Translations under genes and position numbers: made by a program
Assembly: GCA_024508355.1 (NCBI GenBank)
Contig: JAMZEJ010000006.1
Span: 124,001 to 188,000, forward strand
From: Rhizosaccharibacter radicis
Lineage (GTDB): Bacteria > Pseudomonadota > Alphaproteobacteria > Acetobacterales > Acetobacteraceae
Length of the DNA stretch: 64,000 bases
Direction: 5' to 3'
In this document: one piece after another, positions 55,991 through 64,000 of the stretch
Position numbering within the stretch: position 1 is the stretch's first letter
Layout: each line of letters opens with the position of its first letter
The notes under the pieces: model-generated
Told to the model about the DNA's origin: nothing
Database searches by the model: none
What the model saw: the letters and a program-made list of their open reading frames with translations, nothing else

Positions 55991-56015
55991 GGAACCGCAT
56001 CGCCGCCGGGGCGTA
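55991..56015 (+). promoter_or_regulatory. candidate EcfG-type stress promoter
   Basis: GGAAC (55991-55995), 16-base spacer, CGTA (56012-56015), close to the GGAAC-N16-CGTT pattern of alphaproteobacterial general stress promoters. It lies 32 bases before the GlsB gene, whose family is often stress-induced. Confidence 0.4.
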
Positions 56016-56047
56016 GGAATGTCCGTCATCGGAAGGGGGGACGGGTC

Positions 56048-56302
56048 ATGGGTTTCATCTGGGCGATCATCGTCGGCCTGATCGTGGGAGCGATCGCCAA
56101 GCTGATCATGCCGGGGCGCGATCCCGGTGGCATCATCGTCACCATCCTGCTGGGCATCGGTGGATCGCTGCTCGCCACCTTCATCGGACAGTCGCTGCAC
56201 TGGTATCGCCCGGGGCAGGGTGCGGGATGGATCGCATCCATCATCGGGGCGATCGTGATCCTGGCGATCTACCGCGCGGTGATCGGCCGCCGGGCGGTCT
56301 AG
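56048..56302 (+). CDS. GlsB/YeaQ/YmgE family membrane protein
   Basis: An 84-residue membrane protein with three hydrophobic helices and conserved segments AIIVGLIVGAIAKLIMPGRD, PGGIIVTILLGIGGSLLATF and a final AGWIASIIGAIVILAIYRAV. The family is linked to acid and general stress but has no proven activity. GGGGGA precedes the ATG. Confidence 0.9.
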   Translation: MGFIWAIIVGLIVGAIAKLIMPGRDPGGIIVTILLGIGGSLLATFIGQSLHWYRPGQGAGWIASIIGAIVILAIYRAVIGRRAV

Positions 56303-56324
56303 GGTCTCCGCGGCATCGAACCAG

Positions 56325-56354
56325 AAGGGCTCCGGCGGTAGCGCCGGAGCCCTT
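56325..56354. terminator. bidirectional terminator between GlsB and S10 genes
   Basis: A 13-bp stem (56325-56337 with 56342-56354), four-base loop, with TTTGTGTTTG after it and an A-containing left flank. Located between convergent genes. Confidence 0.82.
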
Positions 56355-56362
56355 TGTGTTTG

Positions 56363-58012
56363 TCAGCCGCCGTTCGACGGGTGTCCGGGCTGGTCCTGCG
56401 GTAGGCTCGCGCGGCGGATGAAGTCCGCGACATTGTCGTGCAACGCCTGCAGGCTCTCCTGGTGCGCGTAGACCATGTGGCCCGAGGAATATTGCTTGTA
56501 TTCGATGTTGTTCTGAAGGTCCCGCGACATCGGCAGGTGCCGCATCTCGGTGATGCCTTCGTAGAACGGGGTGGCGAGATCGTAATAGCCGGCGTTGAGC
56601 AGCACCTTCAGGCGGGGATTGTATTTCAGTGCCGCCGCGAGATCGGGCAACACGTTGAGCGGGCCCGGCTGCGCCTGTGATTGCCCCGGCTGCTGATGCT
56701 TGGTGTCCCAGTCCTCGATCATGATGTCGGGCTTGTAGGTCTTGTCCTGCCCGTAGTTCAGCGACCGCCGGACATAGTCGTTGAAGGCCGATACGTAGGC
56801 CGAGCTGATCCCGGCCGATTGCGGGTCGTACTCGGCCTGCTTGGAGAGCGGGTCCATGCCGGGGCCAGAGAAGCGGGTGTCGAAGCGGCCGACATACTTG
56901 CCCTCATCCTCCTGCAGTTCGTGCTGGAACATGCCGACATTGATCCGCAGGTCCGCCTTGCGGATGTAGTCCACGGGCAGTCCGGTATAGTCGTGCAGCT
57001 TCTGGGCGATGGCGTCGCGACGGGCAGGATCCAGGGCCGCCCCCTGCTGGAGCGCCGCCGCGTAATCGGTGTCGGCGAACCGCTCCACGTCCGTCAGCAG
57101 GTGGGCGAGGTCGGTCTGCTGCCCGGGAAGCTTGTGGTGATACCAGGCGGTCGCGGCATAGGTGGGCAGGGCGACCACATAGGGCAGATCGACGCCGGGA
57201 TTGGTTTCCGGGGCATCGCCGCTCGCATCGAAGCAGAGGATCTGCGACAGCAGGATCACGCCGTTGAAATCGACCTCCCGTTCCTGTTCCAGCTCGTTCA
57301 CCACCACGGCGGCGCGGGGCGTGCCGTAGCTCTCGCCGAACAGGAATTTCGGCGAGTTCCACCGGCCATAGTGGCTGAGGAACTGGGTGATGAAGTCGGT
57401 GAAGGCCCGGGCGTCCTGGTCCACCCCGAAGAACTGCTTCTCCTTGTCCTTGCCGGCGATGCGGGAGAAGCCGGTGCCGGGCGCGTCGATGAAGACGAGG
57501 TCCGACGCGTCCAGCAGGCTTTGGGCGTTGTTCACCACCTTGTAGGGCGCCATCGGCGTATGGGTGTCGTCCGCCGTGACCACCCTGCGCGGGCCGAACG
57601 CGCCCATGTGCAGCCAGACGCTCGACGATCCGGGGCCGCCATTGAACAGGAAGGTGATCGGCCTGTCTTCGGGCTTCGCACCCTTCTTGAGATAGGCCAC
57701 GTAGAACATCGATGCCTGAGCGGTGGGATTGCCGTCGTCGCCCGCGTTCCGGTCCTTCTCGCTGTCGGGCGCCGCGGAGTCGTCCCAGCCTTTCGCATGC
57801 ACCACCAGCGTTCCGGCAACCGCCTGATAGGGCACCGGCTGGCCGCCGACCGTGACGCTGCCATCGGTGGTCACGGCATCGGTCTGGAGATGCGGCGGCT
57901 TCTCGACCGGGTCCTTGGCATGGCCCGCCGCGTCGCCGGCGCGGGAACCCGCGCTGGCGAACAGGAGCGGCATGGCCGTCGCCGCAAGAAGCATCAACCG
58001 GTTGTTCTTCAT
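56363..58012 (-). CDS. S10 family serine carboxypeptidase, secreted
   Basis: A 549-residue exported peptidase. The signal peptide covers about 1-25. The oxyanion-hole region is FLFNGGPGSSSVWLHMGAFG, the nucleophile S228 lies in GESYGTPRAA, the acid in LLNAGYYDLATPFYEG (about 483) and the base in YSSGHMVY (about 518). This is the standard carboxypeptidase Y-type triad. Bacterial members of this kind are found in Acetobacteraceae and relatives; the substrate is unknown. Confidence 0.88.
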   Translation of the reverse strand: MKNNRLMLLAATAMPLLFASAGSRAGDAAGHAKDPVEKPPHLQTDAVTTDGSVTVGGQPVPYQAVAGTLVVHAKGWDDSAAPDSEKDRNAGDDGNPTAQASMFYVAYLKKGAKPEDRPITFLFNGGPGSSSVWLHMGAFGPRRVVTADDTHTPMAPYKVVNNAQSLLDASDLVFIDAPGTGFSRIAGKDKEKQFFGVDQDARAFTDFITQFLSHYGRWNSPKFLFGESYGTPRAAVVVNELEQEREVDFNGVILLSQILCFDASGDAPETNPGVDLPYVVALPTYAATAWYHHKLPGQQTDLAHLLTDVERFADTDYAAALQQGAALDPARRDAIAQKLHDYTGLPVDYIRKADLRINVGMFQHELQEDEGKYVGRFDTRFSGPGMDPLSKQAEYDPQSAGISSAYVSAFNDYVRRSLNYGQDKTYKPDIMIEDWDTKHQQPGQSQAQPGPLNVLPDLAAALKYNPRLKVLLNAGYYDLATPFYEGITEMRHLPMSRDLQNNIEYKQYSSGHMVYAHQESLQALHDNVADFIRRASLPQDQPGHPSNGG

Positions 58013-58322
58013 GACATGGTCCCGTTGGGCGGCCCCGGGCGTCGCGTTGGGACGCAGGCCTCGCCGATCCTCCGCGGGATGATGCCATTCCCATTACCGG
58101 CAAGGGAGAGCGTCACCCGGTCTCGCACGACGGAATGGAATTAAAACTTGCCCATCCGTGGGTGCATGGCGGTGGCGTGGGACGTCTTCAGGGCGGTGGG
58201 AAAGCGTTCCGCATGTTCCCGCGCGCCCGCCTGCACCGATGAGCCGCCCCAAGCTGACGACGGTCGCGGCAGTTGCGGGCGAGGCGGCCAGGCCCCCGGC
58301 TTCTTTCCCCGGTTTCGGCCGC
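58013..58322. other. gap upstream of the S10 gene
   Basis: A 310-base stretch between the end of the metallo-beta-lactamase gene and the S10 start. It contains an AT-rich patch (around 58138-58150, with TTAAAAC) that may be the S10 promoter, but I find no clear -35. No gene is supported. Confidence 0.5.
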
Positions 58323-59192
58323 TCATGTTGCGCTGGACCGCCAGCCATCCGGCCCCTCCAGCGCCCGACCTTCGGCTTCGAGCTTGCGCAGATGCGCCAG
58401 CAGATTGTTGCGGGCCGCCCGGAGCAGGTCCGGTCGCACCGTCCGGTAGGTGCGGGCCAGCAGATCGTCCACCGGCCGAGGGTGGTGATCGAGGCAGGCG
58501 AGGATCGACGCTTCTCGCGCCAGCCGGTGCTCGATCAGCGCGTCCATCGTCCGCTGCGGATGCTCGATGGCCGGGCCGTGGCCGGAAAGCATCAACCGGG
58601 CGTCGAGCGACCGCACGCGCTCGAGATTGTGCAGGAAGGCGGAAAGATCCCCGTAGGGCGGCGGAGGCACCACGGAAGTGGACCACCCCATCACGTGGTC
58701 CCCGGTGAACAGGATGCCTTCCGGATGCAGGAAGCACAGATGGTCCATGGCGTGCCCGGGCGTGTGCAGCACCCGCAGCCCGGCGACCTCGTCGCCATCG
58801 TCGAGCTTCAGATCCGGATCGAACTCGGTATCGGGCCCGTCACGATAGGCCGCGGTGGGGATCCCGGCTTCGCGCGCGAGGGTTTCGGCCCCGGCCAGAT
58901 GGTCGCGATGAGTGTGGGACACGATCACGTGGGTCAGCCGGCCGGCCGCTTCCCGCAGAATGGCTTCAAGATGGCCCCGATCCTCAACCCCGGGGTCGAT
59001 CACCGCCGTGCCGCCGGACCAATCCACCAACCAGCTGTTGGTGCCGTGATAGGTCATCGGTCCCGGGTTGGCGGCGACGATGCGCCGGATGCCCGGCGCG
59101 ACCGGAAGGGGGATCCCGGTTGGCGGCGGCGGCTCTTGCAGGCGCCACGCCCGACGCCGCGGCGTGACCGAAGGGCGCTTGGGGTCCGGCAC
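58323..59192 (-). CDS. metallo-beta-lactamase fold hydrolase, LACTB2-like
   Basis: A protein of about 289 residues. The motif SHTHRDHLAG (HxHxDH) binds two metals, with further ligands in LHTPGHAMDHLC, FTGDHVMGW and LSGHGPAIEHP. A C-terminal winged helix (ILACLDHHPRPVDDLL onward) is the domain seen in LACTB2-type proteins, some of which cut RNA. The GTG at 59192 is used because homology (APGIRRIVAANPGP) begins before the ATG at 59057. It follows the PEPC gene by 14 bases. Confidence 0.8.
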   Translation of the reverse strand: MPDPKRPSVTPRRRAWRLQEPPPPTGIPLPVAPGIRRIVAANPGPMTYHGTNSWLVDWSGGTAVIDPGVEDRGHLEAILREAAGRLTHVIVSHTHRDHLAGAETLAREAGIPTAAYRDGPDTEFDPDLKLDDGDEVAGLRVLHTPGHAMDHLCFLHPEGILFTGDHVMGWSTSVVPPPPYGDLSAFLHNLERVRSLDARLMLSGHGPAIEHPQRTMDALIEHRLAREASILACLDHHPRPVDDLLARTYRTVRPDLLRAARNNLLAHLRKLEAEGRALEGPDGWRSSAT

Positions 59193-59206
59193 CGTCGCGG
59201 CGGCGG

Positions 59207-61999
59207 TCAGCCGAACGCTCCCACGTCGTGCATCACCGCGATGCTGATCTCGCGCAGAAGGGCGAACAAACGCTCCATCGGCTCGAAGATCTGCTGCTTC
59301 TCCCGGGTGTAGGCGGTGTCGGTGCGCGGCCCGTGCGGCTCGCGGAAATCGAGCTGTGTTCCTTCGTCTTCCTCGTGCGGGAACACCTCGCGCAGGTGGA
59401 CCAGCACGTCGGGAATCTCCAGGCGCAGCACCAGATCGTCCAGCGCCTCGCGCGTGAAGCCGTGCCGTGGCGAGAAATACGGGATGCGGGTCGAGAGGAG
59501 CCAGATCCTCTCGATCAACGCGATCCGCAGGGCATGAAGCACGACCTCTTCCAGGCGCATCCGCGGTGCGTCGGGCCATGCCACGCGGAGCGCCAGATGG
59601 TCGGCCTGGATGCGGCGGAACATGGATTGCGTGTTGGCCCATAGATCGAGCCGTTCCAGCCCGGACACCAGCGCCACGAGGGCATCGCGGCGGCCGGGAT
59701 CGTTCTCGTGCGCCGCCCGGTCCTGCCACACGCCCGGATCGAGCGTCAGCACCAGGGCCCGGAGCACGTCGCGATCCGAATGGGCCAGCGCATGGGCGGC
59801 GAAATCCAGGGCGCGCCGGAAGCGGGGACTCTTGCCCAGAAACGCCTCGAAGGTTTCCGGGTGGCGTGCCGCCGCCAGTCCCAGGCCCTGGATGGTGTTG
59901 GCGCACCAGCCGAGCTGCTGGAGGATCGCGTTGTTGGGGATGGCGCGCAACTCGCGCGGATGGCGGATACGGGCGGCGGCGCCGGTGGAGTCGCTCTGCC
60001 GGGACGCCGGACGCGATCCGGTGCGGTCGATCAGGGCCGGCCCGAACGCGCCCAGCAACGCCGCATAGCCCGGATCCTCCACCAGGCCGCTCATGCCGAG
60101 CGCGATGGTGGAAAAGAAGTCCGCGGAAAAGTCGGGCTCGTCGTAGATGGGGTCGCCTTCCGCCACCACGGGGGCAAAGACATGCTCGGCGATGGTACCG
60201 ATGGTGGCGTCCGCCAGCGCCGAGGTGCCGAACAGCAGGTATCCGTCGCCGCCCTGGAAGGCGGACTCCTCGCGGCACATGATGCCGGCTTCGGCAAAGG
60301 CGCGCCGCGACTGCGGCGGCGACAGATAATCGAGGCGGTCCGCCAGCGAGAAGGGGTGCGCGCCACGGCCGATGCTCTCGCCGTGGGTGTCGAACAGGAT
60401 CACCTCGATATCGGTGAGGCCGCGCCGCTTGAGGATGTCCGCGACCTTCAGCCGCAGCCGTTCGATCAGGTAAGTGGCGGCGAGCTGACCCACGTAGCGC
60501 CCGGAATCCGAATAGCCGAATTGCAGAGCGAGCTTGCCGGTTCGGCGGAGGTATCTGCGGTAATGCGCGGAATGCAGCGCCTCCTCGATGATGCGGGCTC
60601 CGTGCTCCAGCGCTTCCTGGGTCTCGAACAACGGCGAGATCTCGACATGCTCGTCGATGCCGAACAGCCGGGCGAGCCACAAGGCGGTCAACAGCGTGTA
60701 GCCGCTCTCGGTTTCGGCGATCAGGAAGCGCACCGGGCTCGCCCCGTCCACGTGCTTCACGATCTGCGCGACCGTCATCATCAGCTGGGCGGCGGACGCG
60801 CGCTCGCTCAGGATCGCGCCGAAATCCACCGGCACCGGCTGGATGTCGTCGAGGGCGTCGTTGATCGCGGCGAGCAGCGCCCGGCGCTGGGACGGGTTCT
60901 CCGGGCTGTCCTGGATCCCCAGGCGCTGCCGCGCGACGTTGTGGAGCTGGGTGGAGTTCAGGCGGACATGGGTGTGCGCGGCGCCCATGCCGTGCGACAC
61001 GAAGCCGGCGCGGGCCACAGCGAGCGGCAGACGGTCCGCTTCCGGCGCCGCGTCAAGCGCGGTCGCGAACGGCGCGTCCAGCTCGGACGGTGAAAGGATC
61101 GCGTCGTCCCGCCGATCCACCAGCACTGCCGCGAATGCCGCCACGGCGTCCGGATCGCCCGTGGCCGGGCATCGTTCGATCTGCGAGGCGACGGTCTCGA
61201 TCGCCAGGGCGATGCGGTCGAGCAGGGCTTCCGGAGGCGCCGAGAGCACCGCCAGCTGGTTCCGGAGCCGTTCCAGCTGCAGCCGCTTCATCCTCAGGCG
61301 GAGCCGCAACGTGTCGTACCAGCCGATGTCCGTGCGGCCGTCGGTGTCGTAGCCGACCCAGCTCGTGAGGATCACCGGGCACGGCAGCAGCGTGGCCCAG
61401 TTCTGGGGCCAAACCGCGGCCGCATGACGCAGCAGGGCGCCGTTCAGCATGTCGATGGCATCGCGGCCGCGTGCGATGGCGGCGGTGGCGAAGCCGAACT
61501 CGTCCTCGATGGTGGGCGCGGTCGGACGATGGGACGACAGGGCCGGCACGGTGGGGGCGCCCGACGCGGTGGCGGCCAATGCCTCGTAGACCGGAGGTGC
61601 CAGCGCGAAGGTCGGGTGCGCGGTGAACACGGCCGCGAACCGGACGCGTCCGACGGCCGCGCGGAAGCGGGCCAGCGGCACCGGACTGTCCTCGGGATCC
61701 GGTCGGATCAGGCGGGCGGCGATGATGTCGAGCCGGTCCGACAGGCGCCCGTCGCGGTCGAGCCCGACATAGCGCGCGAGGCGGGCCGCGCGGTCGGCGA
61801 AAGCGTCGTCGCGCAGCCGCGCGATGATGGCGCCCACCTGGTCGAGGGTCAGCGTGTTCTCGTCCAGCCGGCGCGAGATCTGCAGCGCCATGGTCAGCAC
61901 CGGGTTGCCGAACGGATCCTCGTCCTGCCGTTCCACGATCTGTCGCGCCTGTGCGATCAGGGCGTCCAACCGGGATTCCGGCGCCGGGGTCTGGTCCAT
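59207..61999 (-). CDS. phosphoenolpyruvate carboxylase-like protein, divergent
   Basis: A 930-residue protein with PEPC architecture but altered active-site motifs. The LTAHPTE signature is FTAHPTFA (H128 kept, Glu replaced), GYSDSxKDAG is GYSDSGRYVG (495-504, Lys to Arg), and the Arg/Gly-rich loop HGRGGSIGRGG is shortened to HGESIGRGAHP (539-549, one Arg missing). GSRPASR (661-667) and R346 in VRLNS are kept. RAIPWVFAWTQ is replaced by RAIPNNAILQQ. The usual role is anaplerotic carboxylation of PEP to oxaloacetate; whether this protein does so is uncertain. It is co-transcribed with the hydrolase downstream. Confidence 0.75.
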   Translation of the reverse strand: MDQTPAPESRLDALIAQARQIVERQDEDPFGNPVLTMALQISRRLDENTLTLDQVGAIIARLRDDAFADRAARLARYVGLDRDGRLSDRLDIIAARLIRPDPEDSPVPLARFRAAVGRVRFAAVFTAHPTFALAPPVYEALAATASGAPTVPALSSHRPTAPTIEDEFGFATAAIARGRDAIDMLNGALLRHAAAVWPQNWATLLPCPVILTSWVGYDTDGRTDIGWYDTLRLRLRMKRLQLERLRNQLAVLSAPPEALLDRIALAIETVASQIERCPATGDPDAVAAFAAVLVDRRDDAILSPSELDAPFATALDAAPEADRLPLAVARAGFVSHGMGAAHTHVRLNSTQLHNVARQRLGIQDSPENPSQRRALLAAINDALDDIQPVPVDFGAILSERASAAQLMMTVAQIVKHVDGASPVRFLIAETESGYTLLTALWLARLFGIDEHVEISPLFETQEALEHGARIIEEALHSAHYRRYLRRTGKLALQFGYSDSGRYVGQLAATYLIERLRLKVADILKRRGLTDIEVILFDTHGESIGRGAHPFSLADRLDYLSPPQSRRAFAEAGIMCREESAFQGGDGYLLFGTSALADATIGTIAEHVFAPVVAEGDPIYDEPDFSADFFSTIALGMSGLVEDPGYAALLGAFGPALIDRTGSRPASRQSDSTGAAARIRHPRELRAIPNNAILQQLGWCANTIQGLGLAAARHPETFEAFLGKSPRFRRALDFAAHALAHSDRDVLRALVLTLDPGVWQDRAAHENDPGRRDALVALVSGLERLDLWANTQSMFRRIQADHLALRVAWPDAPRMRLEEVVLHALRIALIERIWLLSTRIPYFSPRHGFTREALDDLVLRLEIPDVLVHLREVFPHEEDEGTQLDFREPHGPRTDTAYTREKQQIFEPMERLFALLREISIAVMHDVGAFG

Positions 62000-62261
62000 G
62001 GGCGCGGTGCCTTCTCGGTTGGAGCCGTGGAACGAATCGGGGCACCGCCGAACGCGGTCCGCGTGGCGGCCCGGTCGCGGCCATCGATGCTACCCGGCCC
62101 GAATGCGGCGGGCGCGACCGCCCGGGCCGGAACGACGCAGGCGCAGGTTTTCACGTCCGGACCCGCCTCGCAACAGCCGCCGGAGCCTGTGGCGCCCCAG
62201 GCGTCGGGGGCGCGTCCCCGCGCTCGCTAGGCGAATGATTTCGATGCTAACGGTCGCCGTC

Positions 62262-63590
62262 ATGAGCACGAGGGCGGATAATAGCGGGGACGGCCCCGGG
62301 GGCGCCCGGACCGACGACAAGGCGGATCGCGATCTTGCCGCCCGCCGCGCGCTGCGGCGGCAGAAGCGTCTGGCGACCGGATTGCTGGGCGGCATGGCGG
62401 CGCTGGCCGTGGCCGGGATATCGGCCGGACCGGGCTTCTGGCCCCAGCTGCTGGCGGCTGCCGCCAAGGCGGGGCTCGTGGGGGGGCTCGCGGACTGGTT
62501 CGCGGTGACCGCCTTGTTCCGCCGCCCGCTCGGGCTGCCGATCCCGCACACGGCGATCATCCCCGCCCAGAAGGAGCGGCTCGGCCGGGCGCTCGGCAAC
62601 TTCGTGGGCAACCACGTCCTGACCGAAAGCGAGGTCGACGCCGCCCTGGCGCGGCTGGATTTGCCCTCGCTGCTCGGCGCGGCGCTGGAAGATCCGGCGC
62701 TGGCGGCCGGGGTGGAGCGAGGGGTGGTGGCCGCGATGCCGCATCTGCTGGCGTCGCTGGAGGACGGACGCGCGCGGGAGTTGACCGCCAGGGCGCTGGG
62801 CCGCGTGCTGGACGGTGGCGCGGCCGCCCCCGCGGTGGCACGGGCGCTGCGGGCGCTGGTGGACGGGGACCGTCATCAGGACGTGCTGTCCTTTCTGCTC
62901 GACCAGATCAGGGCGCTGTTGCGCAGCCGTGAGACACATCTGCGCACGCTGATCGAGGAAAGGGTGCGCGAGCAGGGCGGCCGGCTGGTCGGCTGGGCAA
63001 TCGGGGGCTCGGTCGCCACGCGGGTGCTGGCCGCCATCAATTCGGAACTTGACCGCAGCGACAGCGACGACAGCGAGCTCCGCGACGCGGTGACGGAATG
63101 GATGAGGCGCGAGATCGACCTGATCGAGACCGATCCGGACCGCGCGCAGGATCTGGGCGCCACCCTGCGCTCGGTGCTGACCCATGACAGCATCCGTGCC
63201 TGGGGCGCCGATGTGTGGCAGCGGTTGCGCGGAGCGCTGGAAGCGGATCTGCACGAACCGGACAACTGGGTCTCCCGCCTGTCCGGTGCGATGATGGCGC
63301 GACTGCGGCGATCCCTGGCGGAGGACCCGGAAACGCGTCGCCGCGTGGAAAGCTTCGTGCGCGCCCTGGTGCTTCGGTCGCTGCCCTCGCTGCGCGAGCG
63401 GATGGCGGGGTTCATCGCGCGAGTGGTCGGCGGCTGGAACGGCGCGGAGATCACCGACCGGCTCGAATTGAGGGTCGGACCGGACCTCCAGTTCGTGCGG
63501 ATCAACGGCACCCTCGTCGGGTTCCTGGTCGGCGGGGGCCTGTTCCTGCTGGAGCGCCTGTTCGGGCCGGGCGGCCGGGCCGGAGGCTGA
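62262..63590 (+). CDS. DUF445 family membrane protein
   Basis: A 442-residue protein with an N-terminal hydrophobic segment, the conserved GGLADWFAVTALFRRPLGLP and IPHTAIIPAQKERLGRALG, a long helical middle and a C-terminal hydrophobic stretch (GTLVGFLVGGGLFLLERLF). DUF445 proteins (YjiN, YheB) are inner membrane proteins of unknown role. Starts at 62235 or 62244 are alternatives. It is divergent from the PEPC-like gene; the 262-base gap holds no other gene. Confidence 0.85.
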   Translation: MSTRADNSGDGPGGARTDDKADRDLAARRALRRQKRLATGLLGGMAALAVAGISAGPGFWPQLLAAAAKAGLVGGLADWFAVTALFRRPLGLPIPHTAIIPAQKERLGRALGNFVGNHVLTESEVDAALARLDLPSLLGAALEDPALAAGVERGVVAAMPHLLASLEDGRARELTARALGRVLDGGAAAPAVARALRALVDGDRHQDVLSFLLDQIRALLRSRETHLRTLIEERVREQGGRLVGWAIGGSVATRVLAAINSELDRSDSDDSELRDAVTEWMRREIDLIETDPDRAQDLGATLRSVLTHDSIRAWGADVWQRLRGALEADLHEPDNWVSRLSGAMMARLRRSLAEDPETRRRVESFVRALVLRSLPSLRERMAGFIARVVGGWNGAEITDRLELRVGPDLQFVRINGTLVGFLVGGGLFLLERLFGPGGRAGG

Positions 63591-63701
63591 GCTTTCCCAC
63601 AGGCCTCCGCGTGGGCGCGGCTATCGACGGAACGGTGCCGCGATCATCGCTTCTCCCCTTGACGCAGTGCGGCTCTGGCCTCATCTCCCGCGGGTAAACA
63701 G

Positions 63702-63725
63702 GACCATAATGGTCTGGAACCAGAC
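63702..63725. promoter_or_regulatory. two overlapping palindromes over the -10 of the Rrf2 regulator gene
   Basis: GACCATAATGGTC (63702-63714) and GTCTGGAACCAGAC (63712-63725) are both perfect inverted repeats sharing three bases. CATAAT within the first matches a -10 hexamer at five of six positions. The layout suggests autorepression by the encoded regulator. Confidence 0.6.
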
Positions 63726-63751
63726 GGGACGGAAAGGGGCACGGACACATC

Positions 63752-64000
63752 ATGCTGAGGCTGTCCCGATTGACCGACTACGCGGTGGTCGTGCTGGTTC
63801 GTCTCGGCCAGGAGGATGGCGTCGCGACCGCCCCGTCCCTGGCGGGCTCCACCGGCGTGCCCGAGCCGACCGTGGCCAAGGTGCTGAAGGCGATGGCGGC
63901 GCACGGCATGGTGGCCTCGCAGCGCGGCGCGCGCGGCGGCTACCGACTGGCCAGGCCCCTGGACCGCATCCCGGTGTCGGACGTGATCGCCGCGATCGAC
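63752..64000 (+). CDS. Rrf2 family regulator, SufR/IscR-like (cut by window end)
   Basis: The first 83 residues of an Rrf2-type winged-helix regulator. It reads MLRLSRLTDYAVVVLVRLGQ, then a helix-turn-helix STGVPEPTVAKVLKAMAAHG, and a wing ASQRGARGGYRLARP. This matches the regulator found at the head of suf Fe-S assembly operons (often named SUF system regulator). The cysteine-containing cluster-binding region would lie downstream of residue 83, beyond the window, so Fe-S sensing cannot be confirmed. A GGACGG-like ribosome binding site precedes the ATG. Confidence 0.85.
   Translation, partial: MLRLSRLTDYAVVVLVRLGQEDGVATAPSLAGSTGVPEPTVAKVLKAMAAHGMVASQRGARGGYRLARPLDRIPVSDVIAAID

Noticed and set aside
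53681-56200. An 839-codon minus-strand frame opposite fusA
   Set aside because: Antisense to a highly conserved gene with strong codon bias, no homology.
58141-58322. Small frames in the gap before the S10 gene
   Set aside because: They extend from neighbouring genes in other frames and lack starts with ribosome binding sites.
1-64000. CRISPR arrays, insertion sequences, prophage or secretion-system genes
   Set aside because: No regularly spaced repeats, transposase or integrase motifs, or phage structural proteins were seen on either strand.

Overview
The window looks like a chromosomal segment of a high-GC alphaproteobacterium, most likely a member of the Acetobacteraceae (Rhodospirillales). 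Three things point there. Gene order: ffh-rpsP-rimM-trmD-rplS runs directly into leuC-leuD-leuB, ihfA overlaps a MerR-type gene, and plsX-fabH follow DUF177-rpmF. LexA boxes: they have the alphaproteobacterial GTTC-N7-GTTC form. Coding: it is GC-saturated throughout, with frequent GTG and TTG starts. No plasmid, phage, transposase, integrase or CRISPR signature was seen, so this is mainly core genome with a few accessory blocks.

Layout. Positions 1-5116: envelope biogenesis and ribosome assembly (YfgM-like protein, BamB, Der) plus an MFS exporter. 5283-8918: SRP and translation operon (ffh, rpsP, rimM, trmD, rplS). 9087-12250: leucine biosynthesis (leuC, leuD, leuB), closed by a bidirectional terminator. 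12314-14642 (minus): sugar-porter MFS, uraD and rpsU. 14943-16147: def and a COQ9-type gene. 16192-17094 (minus): branched-chain aminotransferase. 17275-20240: a MarR / response regulator / histidine kinase triad resembling petP-petR. 20481-22321 (minus): a glycine-zipper stress-type protein, a small PepSY-like secreted protein and a BamE lipoprotein. 22516-26938: DUF177, rpmF, plsX, fabH, ihfA and a MerR regulator, i.e. fatty acid and phospholipid initiation. 27068-27144: tRNA-Pro(GGG).

The second half is more mixed. It holds an AI-2E family permease, an acetamidase/formamidase, a DPM1/GtrB-type glycosyltransferase, a dGTPase, a DUF4239 membrane protein, a split chromate-transporter pair, a PLD-like protein, and a minus-strand run of DUF488, oligopeptidase B and FAH hydrolase. 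Next come a TonB-dependent receptor paired with a Tat-exported glycerophosphodiester phosphodiesterase, and an SOS mutagenesis cassette (imuA-imuB and dnaE2). The cassette is broken into two transcription units by an inserted small secreted-protein gene. The window closes with a Nudix hydrolase, an Atm1-type ABC exporter, rpmB, a solitary EF-G gene, a GlsB/YeaQ membrane protein, an S10 peptidase, an atypical PEP carboxylase with a downstream metallo-beta-lactamase fold protein, a DUF445 protein and the start of a SufR/IscR-like Rrf2 regulator cut by the window end.

The most informative non-coding signals are two near-identical LexA-box promoters in front of dnaE2 and imuA, with the -10 element inside the operator. 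Others are overlapping palindromes on the -10 of the Rrf2 regulator, a very AT-rich island beside imuA, several clean hairpin terminators, and a near-leaderless promoter for ihfA. No fully novel system is evident. The best candidates for follow-up are the divergent PEP carboxylase, the split mutasome, and the TonB receptor/GlpQ pair.
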